From positions 1 through 56,871 of the forward strand of contig NZ_JABBGI010000031.1 of assembly GCF_012927325.1 (NCBI RefSeq): a stretch of DNA of 56,871 nt, written 5' to 3'. Source of the DNA: Chryseobacterium antibioticum. Lineage in GTDB: Bacteria; Bacteroidota; Bacteroidia; Flavobacteriales; Weeksellaceae. The notes beneath the pieces were generated by a model. That model saw nothing but the letters and a program-made list of their open reading frames with translations, was not told where the DNA came from and ran no database searches. Of the stretch, positions 40,801 through 47,544 are shown piece after piece. A program made the translations under genes and the position numbers. Within the stretch, counting starts at the first letter, position 1. Every line of letters begins with the position of its first letter.

Positions 40801-42387
40801 GAAGAAATTAGTAAATTGACCAATGTAGAGGAATGGGACTTTATTGTCATCGGAGGTGGAGCCAGTGGTCTGGGCTCAGCATTAGATGCAGCCAGCAGAG
40901 GATTTAAAACCTTGCTCCTTGAGTCCCACGATTTTGCCAAAGCAACATCCAGCCGAAGCACAAAACTGGTACACGGTGGCGTAAGATATCTGGCGCAGGG
41001 AGATGTGGGACTTGTAAAAGAAGCCCTGAAAGAAAGAGGACTTTTGGCCCAAAATGCGGCACACGTAGTCAAAAACCAGTCATTTATTATCCCTAATTAT
41101 ACCTGGTGGGGAGGAATCTATTATAAAATAGGATTATCTATCTACGATTTTCTGGCAGGAAAGCTTAGTCTCGGAAAAACAAAATACATCAGCAAGTCTA
41201 AAACTATTGAAAAGCTGCCGACTATTGAACAGCACAACCTCGCAAGCGGTGTGGTGTATCAGGACGGACAGTTTGATGACGCAAGATTAGCGATCAACCT
41301 ATCCCAGACTCTGATCGAAAAGGGAGGAAGTGCCGTTAATTATATGAAAGTAACCGGACTTCTGAAAAATGATTCCGGAAAAATAAATGGAGTAAAAGCA
41401 GAAGATCAGTTTTCAAACCAGCAATATGAACTCCGTGCGAAAGCAGTGATCAATGCAACAGGGGTATTCACGAATGACATTCTGAATATGAATAATCCTA
41501 AGCATGGTAAATTTGTAGTCCCGAGCCAGGGTATCCATTTGGTACTGGATAAATCTTTCCTGAAAAGTGATGATGCCATCATGATTCCTAAAACATCAGA
41601 CGGAAGAGTTCTCTTTGTTGTCCCTTGGCACGACAGAGCATTGGTAGGAACTACAGACACCCTTTTGGAAAACCCCAGCTTTGAACCCCACGCTCTGGAA
41701 TCTGAAATTAATTTTGTTTTAAATACCGCAAGACAATATTTAGCCAAGAAACCAACAAGAGAAGATGTAAAATCGATGTTCGCAGGATTACGACCGCTAG
41801 CCGCTCCAAAAGAAGGAGGCAAAAGCACCAAAGAAGTTTCCCGAAGTCATAAAGTCATTACTTCCGATACCGGACTCGTTTCCATCATCGGAGGAAAATG
41901 GACTACCTACCGTAAAATGGCAGAAGATACCATTGACAAAGCTGTAGAGATCCTTCATTTAAACGGAGGACCTTCTCAAACAGAAAACCTGTCTATTCAT
42001 GGGAATATGAAAGCAGAACTCGTTGACCGCAGCAGCCATCTTTATGTATACGGATCAGATATCCCTGCCATAAAATCGTTACAAAAAAGCAACCCCAAAT
42101 ATGCTCAGAAAATCCATCCGGATCACGGTTTCACGATTGCAGAAGCAGTTTGGGCTTTGAGACATGAAATGGCAGAAACTATAGAAGACATTCTCGCCCG
42201 AAGAGTCCGACTCTTATTTTTAGATGCAAGAGCTGCGATCGACAGCGCTCATACCATTGCACAGCTTATTGCCACAGAAAAAGGATATTCTCAGGAATGG
42301 GCCAACAAACAGGAAAAAGAATTTATTGAATTAGCACAAGGGTATTTATTAACCCCTTACTCTCCCAAAACTATTACTCATAATTAA
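40789..42387 (+). CDS. glpD: Glycerol-3-phosphate dehydrogenase, FAD-dependent
   Basis: A 532-residue membrane-associated flavoenzyme oxidising glycerol 3-phosphate to dihydroxyacetone phosphate and passing electrons to quinone. The N-terminal dinucleotide fold shows DFIVIGGGASGLGSALDAAS, followed by the family signature TSSRSTKLVHGGVRYLAQGD. Substrate region: VVPWHDRALVGTTDT and MFAGLRPLAAP. The C-terminal cap domain is present (EAVWALRHEMAETIEDIL, RRVRLLFLDARAA). First gene of a four-gene unit; the start codon lies within operator-like repeats. Confidence 0.96.
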   Translation: MKRNEEISKLTNVEEWDFIVIGGGASGLGSALDAASRGFKTLLLESHDFAKATSSRSTKLVHGGVRYLAQGDVGLVKEALKERGLLAQNAAHVVKNQSFIIPNYTWWGGIYYKIGLSIYDFLAGKLSLGKTKYISKSKTIEKLPTIEQHNLASGVVYQDGQFDDARLAINLSQTLIEKGGSAVNYMKVTGLLKNDSGKINGVKAEDQFSNQQYELRAKAVINATGVFTNDILNMNNPKHGKFVVPSQGIHLVLDKSFLKSDDAIMIPKTSDGRVLFVVPWHDRALVGTTDTLLENPSFEPHALESEINFVLNTARQYLAKKPTREDVKSMFAGLRPLAAPKEGGKSTKEVSRSHKVITSDTGLVSIIGGKWTTYRKMAEDTIDKAVEILHLNGGPSQTENLSIHGNMKAELVDRSSHLYVYGSDIPAIKSLQKSNPKYAQKIHPDHGFTIAEAVWALRHEMAETIEDILARRVRLLFLDARAAIDSAHTIAQLIATEKGYSQEWANKQEKEFIELAQGYLLTPYSPKTITHN

Positions 42388-42398
42388 AACTTTGCAGT

Positions 42399-43895
42399 AT
42401 GAAGGAAAAATTGATTCTCGCTTTAGATCAGGGTACAACTTCTTCTAGAGCTATTTTATTCAATCACAGCGGAGCTATCGAATATATCTCCCAGAAAAAT
42501 TTTGAACAGATCTACCCTACTCCGGGCTGGGTAGAGCATGATCCCAACGAAATATGGTCATCCCAAATATCGGTTGCCGCAGAAATTATTGCCAAAGCCG
42601 GAATTTCCGGACTGGAAGTAGCAGCCATCGGGATCACCAATCAACGTGAAACAACGGTCGTCTGGGATAAAGAAACAGGTGAGCCTATTTATAATGCTAT
42701 TGTATGGCAGGACAGAAGGACTTCAAAATACTGTGACGAATTAAAAGAACAGGGCCACGCTGAAACAATCAAAGAAAAAACAGGGCTTGTTCTGGATGCT
42801 TACTTCTCCGCTACCAAATTAAAATGGATTCTGGACAACGTAAAAGGGGCCAGGGAAAAAGCAGCAGAAGGCAAGCTATGTTTCGGAACAGTAGACACAT
42901 GGCTTGTATGGAAACTTACCCGTGGAAAAATGTTCATCACCGATGTTTCCAATGCCAGCAGAACAATGCTTCTGAACATTCATACTTTAGAATGGGATCA
43001 GGATCTTCTGGATCTATTTGATATTCCAAGGTCTGTCCTTCCTGAAGTAAAGCAGAGCAGCGAAATCTACGGTGAGACAGCAACCACTTTATTTTCAACC
43101 AAAATTCCAATTGCAGGAATTGCAGGAGATCAGCAGGCTGCTTTATTCGGACAGATGTGCATCACTCCCGGAATGGTAAAGAACACCTACGGAACCGGAT
43201 GTTTCTTATTGATGAATACAGGAACGGAAGCCGTTTCCTCTAAAAACAACCTGTTAACAACTGTTGCATGGAAGATCAATGGAGAAGTAAACTATGCCCT
43301 TGAAGGAAGTGTATTTGTAGGTGGCGCAGCCATACAGTGGCTGAGAGACGGACTGAAACTTATTCATACATCAGAAGAAGTAAATGATCTGGCAGCAAGT
43401 GTTGAAGATAACGGAGGTGTTTATTTTGTACCAGCCCTTACAGGATTGGGAGCACCGTATTGGGATCAGTATGCAAGAGGAACTATTGTAGGGGTAACCC
43501 GCGGAACAACCAATGGACATATCGCAAGAGCTACTCTGGAAGGAATAGCATTTCAGGTGTATGATATCGTAAAATCCATGGAAGCAGATTCAGGAAGACC
43601 AAGTCTGGAACTCAGAGTAGATGGAGGAGCTTCTGCAAGCGATCTTCTGATGCAAATCCAGTCTGACCTTTTCGGATTCAAGATCACAAGACCAAAAACA
43701 CTTGAGACCACTGCTTTAGGAGCAGCCTATCTTGCCGGTTTGGCAGTAGGATATTGGAAGGACATCAATGAAATACAATCTCAATGGGTTGTAGACGAGG
43801 ATTTCCATCCAAAAGTGGATAAAGAAAAAGCCGATAATATGATCCATTTCTGGAACAAAGCTGTGAAGCGTTCTCAAAGCTGGATCGAAGATTAA
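42399..43895 (+). CDS. glpK: Glycerol kinase
   Basis: A 498-residue FGGY-family kinase phosphorylating glycerol to glycerol 3-phosphate, trapping it in the cell and feeding GlpD. Landmarks: the phosphate-binding ILALDQGTTSSRAILFNHSG, substrate residues in GWVEHDPNEIW and AIGITNQRETTVVWDKETGE, and GVYFVPALTGLGAPYWDQYA with Asp of the active site. The FGGY signature region and a C-terminal ATP-binding part (LELRVDGGASASDLLMQIQS) are intact. It begins 11 bases after glpD. Confidence 0.97.
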   Translation: MKEKLILALDQGTTSSRAILFNHSGAIEYISQKNFEQIYPTPGWVEHDPNEIWSSQISVAAEIIAKAGISGLEVAAIGITNQRETTVVWDKETGEPIYNAIVWQDRRTSKYCDELKEQGHAETIKEKTGLVLDAYFSATKLKWILDNVKGAREKAAEGKLCFGTVDTWLVWKLTRGKMFITDVSNASRTMLLNIHTLEWDQDLLDLFDIPRSVLPEVKQSSEIYGETATTLFSTKIPIAGIAGDQQAALFGQMCITPGMVKNTYGTGCFLLMNTGTEAVSSKNNLLTTVAWKINGEVNYALEGSVFVGGAAIQWLRDGLKLIHTSEEVNDLAASVEDNGGVYFVPALTGLGAPYWDQYARGTIVGVTRGTTNGHIARATLEGIAFQVYDIVKSMEADSGRPSLELRVDGGASASDLLMQIQSDLFGFKITRPKTLETTALGAAYLAGLAVGYWKDINEIQSQWVVDEDFHPKVDKEKADNMIHFWNKAVKRSQSWIED

Positions 43896-43918
43896 ATCCT
43901 TAAATAAAAAAACTACTC

Positions 43919-44650
43919 ATGACCCCATTTACCGCAGAACTCGTAGGAACAATGCTTCTTATATTATTAGGCAACGGCGTTGTAGCAAATGTTGTCTTAA
44001 AGGATACTAAAGGAAATAATTCAGGATGGATCGTCATTACGACCGCCTGGGCACTGGCTGTTTTCGTAGGCGTCACGGTTGCCGGGCCGGCAAGTGGCGC
44101 CCATCTGAATCCAGCTGTAACGATAGGGCTGGCTGTTGCCGGAAAATTTTCATGGGACCTGGTTCCATCTTATATTGCCGCACAGCTGCTTGGTGGAATG
44201 CTTGGAGCCTTTCTTGTCTGGCTCTTTAACAAAGACCATTTCGCGATTACAGAAGATGAAGGTGCTAAACTGGCATGTTTCAGTACCGGACCCGCGATCA
44301 GGAATACTTTTTCAAATCTGATCAGTGAGATCATCGGGACTTTTGTCCTGGTATTTGTCATCTTTCATTTTTCAGATCCCAGTATTTCGCTGAATGCAGA
44401 TCCAACCGCTAAAGTAGGACTTGGTTCCGTTGGAGCACTTCCTGTAACCTTACTGGTTTGGGCCATTGGTTTATCTTTAGGCGGAACCACCGGGTATGCC
44501 ATCAATCCGGCCAGAGATCTAGCCCCTAGAATCATGCATGCTATACTTCCTGTAAAAGGCAGCAGTGACTGGGGATATGCCTGGATTCCAGTTGTAGGAC
44601 CTATCCTGGGCTGTATTATTGCAGCCATTCTCTATGGAATAATACATTAA
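43919..44650 (+). CDS. glpF: Glycerol uptake facilitator (aquaglyceroporin)
   Basis: A 243-residue inner-membrane channel of the MIP family. Both pore half-helices are present: HLNPAVTIGLAV and YAINPARDLAPR. The second NPA is followed by Arg-Asp, the aquaglyceroporin signature. Six membrane helices can be traced (first FTAELVGTMLLILLGNGVV, last GPILGCIIAAILYGII). It lets glycerol in by diffusion; glpK then traps it. It follows glpK by 23 bases. Confidence 0.95.
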   Translation: MTPFTAELVGTMLLILLGNGVVANVVLKDTKGNNSGWIVITTAWALAVFVGVTVAGPASGAHLNPAVTIGLAVAGKFSWDLVPSYIAAQLLGGMLGAFLVWLFNKDHFAITEDEGAKLACFSTGPAIRNTFSNLISEIIGTFVLVFVIFHFSDPSISLNADPTAKVGLGSVGALPVTLLVWAIGLSLGGTTGYAINPARDLAPRIMHAILPVKGSSDWGYAWIPVVGPILGCIIAAILYGIIH

Positions 44651-44660
44651 AAAATACGCG

Positions 44661-45461
44661 ATGAAAATTTTAAAAATTGCATGCCTGATCATTTTAGGCA
44701 CAGGAAAACTATTCTCTCAGGAGAACGAGGAAACTCCAAAGAGCAACAGATTGGATTTTACTGCAAATATTCAAAATAACCACTTGTGGAGAGGATTGAT
44801 TATTACAGATAAACCCGTAGTGATGGGAAATCTATCTTACGCTTTAGATTCTGAAAAAAAATGGAAGGTTGGGATCTGGGGCGCTTCGGCATTAGCTGAT
44901 GACAAAGATGGTACTCATTATAAGGAGATCAATTATTACATTCAATACTCCCATAACCGTTTTTATATTGGACTATGGGATCTGTATAACTCAAGAAATA
45001 TTAATACTGCCGTTGCTGCAGATGATATTTTCAGTTATTCACAGAGAAGAACAGCTCATATTATTGATCTGAGGACCAATTATACTTTCGGACCTTCTTT
45101 CCCAATTAATATTGAAGCGGACATTATGTTGTATGGCGGGGCGAATGCAGGAGAAGTCGTTTTAGAGAATGACGGAAGCTATAAAAAGAACAAATATTCT
45201 ACCTATATTCAGGCCAGTTATCCGGTGATTGCCGGAGAGAAGGTTAACCTGGATGCTTTTGTGGGTGCCGGATTTGCTCTGAACGACCGATATTTTCTTT
45301 ATGGAAATGGTAAAAACAGCTTCGATATTGTCAACGTTGGTGTAAAAGCTGGTAAAACTGTCAAAATTACGGAGCATTACAGCCTTCCGGTTTCTATGAT
45401 GGCGATGTGGAATCCTTCCAATAAATATGCAAGAATTCAGCTGGCTGCAACTGTTTTCTAA
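44661..45461 (+). CDS. Outer-membrane protein of the glp operon (TorF/Gcw_chp-like)
   Basis: A 266-residue protein with a signal peptide (cleavage near GKLFSQ|ENE). The rest is a beta-barrel pattern: LDFTANIQNNHLWRGLIITD and then KKWKVGIWGASALADD resemble the TorF/Gcw_chp putative porins, and alternating aromatic strands run to a C-terminal Phe (RIQLAATVF). Being 10 bases after glpF and ending at a terminator, it completes the glycerol operon, so it is a good candidate for an outer-membrane path for glycerol or glycerol 3-phosphate. That role is inferred from position only. Confidence 0.75.
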   Translation: MKILKIACLIILGTGKLFSQENEETPKSNRLDFTANIQNNHLWRGLIITDKPVVMGNLSYALDSEKKWKVGIWGASALADDKDGTHYKEINYYIQYSHNRFYIGLWDLYNSRNINTAVAADDIFSYSQRRTAHIIDLRTNYTFGPSFPINIEADIMLYGGANAGEVVLENDGSYKKNKYSTYIQASYPVIAGEKVNLDAFVGAGFALNDRYFLYGNGKNSFDIVNVGVKAGKTVKITEHYSLPVSMMAMWNPSNKYARIQLAATVF

Positions 45462-45488
45462 TCGGAATTATAACTCACTTACAAAAAG

Positions 45489-45515
45489 ACCACTCCACTT
45501 CGGAGTGGTTTTTCT
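45489..45515 (+). terminator. Terminator of the glp operon
   Basis: A perfect 8-bp stem (45489-45496 with 45502-45509) closes a 5-base loop and is followed by a T-run with an A-run on the other side. It begins 27 bases after the last glp stop codon. Confidence 0.9.
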
Positions 45516-45540
45516 GATTTTGTACTGATTGAAAGATTAA

Positions 45541-46047
45541 CACAAAAGTTTTTATTTTAATCTTGAGTATTCCTAATTTCAAATAAATTTCCAATAACAT
45601 AAGCTGATATCTGAATATTTTTTAAAACATTAAGATTAATAAGGAGATAAGGGTAATTAAGAAAAAATCAAATGATTTTTTTCAGCTGCACTTCTTAAAG
45701 CGAAGCTCACCTTAATATTCTTAAAAACTTAATAAAGCTTAATGGTTTAAGTATTCACAAATATCATCAGGTCCTTATTAACCATAAAAGTTTTAATGTA
45801 TTTAAACACTTAAGGACACTTTAGTCGTAAAAGTTTTTAACCTGCTGAAATAGTGAGCTCACATAAACAGAAAATCAAAGATTTTCATAAAACTTAAGTG
45901 TACTTTATATGTACAATGTATGTAACTTTAAAATAACTAAAGTGTTAAAAAACTTTTGTGACTTTTGTGGTTGATAAAGTCTAACAGTAATTACCTGAAA
46001 CAAGCAATCACCGGGTTTTTACGGTTTAGTTTTTGCTTAAATATCTT
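45541..46047. other. AT-rich non-coding stretch, possible decayed repeat element
   Basis: About 500 bases without a credible gene. Internal structure: ACACTTAAG (45806-45814) and its reverse complement CTTAAGTGT (45893-45901) are about 80 bases apart; GAAAATC-AAA-GATTTTC forms a perfect 7-bp hairpin near 45870-45886; several variants of a CTTAA/AAAGTGTTAAAAA/ACTTTTGTGACTTTTGTGGTT theme recur. This looks like a degenerate intergenic repeat, but only a genome-wide comparison could show it. Confidence 0.4.
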
Positions 46048-46055
46048 TACTTTTG
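46048..46055 (+). promoter_or_regulatory. -7 element of the 46067 operon
   Basis: TACTTTTG is a perfect TAnnTTTG only 12 bases before the start codon, implying a nearly leaderless mRNA. A TATCTTTA just upstream (46043-46050) is a near match and could be an alternative. No convincing -33 element. Confidence 0.4.
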
Positions 46056-46066
46056 AAAAAAAATAT

Positions 46067-46486
46067 ATGAAAAAGATTTTCAGCTTAATGATCTTATGCA
46101 TCAGTGTTTTATCTTTTGCGCAGACAAAAGCACCTTTTGTTGGCCACAGAAGTTTCGACATTATTGAAGGATTCAGTGGATCCGGAACACCCCATTACTA
46201 TCTGGATGTCAAGAAAAATGGCGATGTCTACTTTGGGTTTGTTCAGGTTAATCAGGCGGACAGAAGTGAAACTACTGAAGAAGTGAATGCCGGAAAATAC
46301 AATCCAAAGGTAATGAAGGTAGATTTTAAAAAATATGGTGAAAACTTTTTTGTAAAATTTGATAAGGATAACATTTACCTTACAGACAAAGAAGGAAACA
46401 TCCAGAAATCTGAGGACTGCTGTTCATCAATGGAAAGCGCTACCAATGACACCTGTACCTGCGAAAGCAAACTGTATAAGGAATGA
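46067..46486 (+). CDS. Small exported protein, unknown
   Basis: 139 residues from ATG 46067, chosen because it starts a clean signal peptide (MKKIFSLMILCISVLSFAQ). The mature part begins TKAPFVGHRSFDIIEGFSGS, is beta-rich (YLDVKKNGDVYFGFVQV), and ends with five cysteines (EDCCSS, DTCTCE). No family recognised. The stop codon overlaps the next start (ATGA at 46483-46486), so the two proteins are translationally coupled and probably function together in the envelope. Confidence 0.75.
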   Translation: MKKIFSLMILCISVLSFAQTKAPFVGHRSFDIIEGFSGSGTPHYYLDVKKNGDVYFGFVQVNQADRSETTEEVNAGKYNPKVMKVDFKKYGENFFVKFDKDNIYLTDKEGNIQKSEDCCSSMESATNDTCTCESKLYKE

Positions 46487-47454
46487 AAATATTAAAGTTT
46501 CTTTTCATCCTGCTTCTTGTAGTTTCATGTGGTGGGAAAGAGAATCACCCCTATACTTTTTACTACTGGAAAACTCAGCTTAAACTTGATCAGGATGAGA
46601 AAAAAGCATTGGATCAGGCTACAGTTCCGTATGTATACACAAGATTTTTCGATATAGACAAATCCGCCGGAAAATTTCAGCCGGTTGCTGTTATTACCAA
46701 GGACAACAGTTTCCAGACGGACAAGCAGATCGTACCCACTGTATTTATCACAAATCAGTCCATGTACCGTATTTCAGCAGAAGAGATCAGGTTTCTTGCG
46801 AAAAACATTCATGATCTGGTTCAAAAGAAAGCTCAGGACTATCATTTAAAAATAAATAATGAAATTCAGATCGACTGTGACTGGACAGCCGGAACAAGAA
46901 ATGATTATTTTAAATTTTTAAAGGAACTGAAAAGAGTTTCCGGAAAAGAGATCACTTGTACGCTTCGCCTTCATCAGGTTAAAGATAAAAGCCAAACCGG
47001 AATTCCACCTGCAGAAAAAGTATACCTGATGTGCTACTCCACTTCTTCACCTCTGGAAAATTCCAACAAGAATTCTATTCTGGATGTGGCGATTTTAAAA
47101 AGCTACCTTTCCAAGCTGGATGATTATCCTGTTAAAAAAATTGAAGTAGCACTACCGATTTACTCCTGGGGAATTGTTACCAATCATCTTGAAAAGCATA
47201 AACTGATTAATGCCTTGTCCCGAAAAGATCTGGAAAATCCTTCATTTAAAAAGATCTCTGACCATGAGGTTGAAATTATGAAAGACGGTTTCTATTTCGG
47301 AAGTTTCCTAAGTAAAGGCTTCAGGATAAAGGTGGAAGAAATATCAGAAGAACAGCTGGAAGAGGTCGTTCATTTCCTGGAGAAAAAAATACCTGATTTT
47401 AATGTAATTTATTATCAATTAGATAGTAAATTTGTAAGTAACCGAAAATTTTAA
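46483..47454 (+). CDS. Lipoprotein, possible TIM-barrel (DUF3142-like)
   Basis: A 323-residue lipoprotein: signal MKILKFLFILLLVVSC, lipid on Cys16. YTFYYWKTQLKLDQDEKKAL is followed by YVYTRFFDIDKSAGKFQP. The segment INNEIQIDCDWTAGTRNDYF and KFLKELKRVSGKEITCTLR resemble the core of DUF3142-type proteins, which are thought to adopt a glycosidase-like barrel; the acidic pair in QIDCDW could be functional. The match is from memory and partial. Coupled by a 4-base overlap to the preceding gene, and followed by the 908-residue gene 90 bases on. Confidence 0.65.
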   Translation: MKILKFLFILLLVVSCGGKENHPYTFYYWKTQLKLDQDEKKALDQATVPYVYTRFFDIDKSAGKFQPVAVITKDNSFQTDKQIVPTVFITNQSMYRISAEEIRFLAKNIHDLVQKKAQDYHLKINNEIQIDCDWTAGTRNDYFKFLKELKRVSGKEITCTLRLHQVKDKSQTGIPPAEKVYLMCYSTSSPLENSNKNSILDVAILKSYLSKLDDYPVKKIEVALPIYSWGIVTNHLEKHKLINALSRKDLENPSFKKISDHEVEIMKDGFYFGSFLSKGFRIKVEEISEEQLEEVVHFLEKKIPDFNVIYYQLDSKFVSNRKF

Positions 47455-47544
47455 AGTTTTTATTCCCCGCTGATTCAGCGGATTATGAAGATTGAATATC
47501 ATGCCGAAATTGAATTGTAAAAATAAAAAACACCCATCAACTAT

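Noticed and set aside
41406..41831. 141-codon minus-strand frame inside glpD
   Set aside because: glpD has full-length family motifs across this stretch; the antisense frame is a codon-usage shadow.
44365..44628. 87-codon minus-strand frame inside glpF
   Set aside because: The plus-strand frame carries the second NPA motif and helices; the antisense frame has no recognisable feature.
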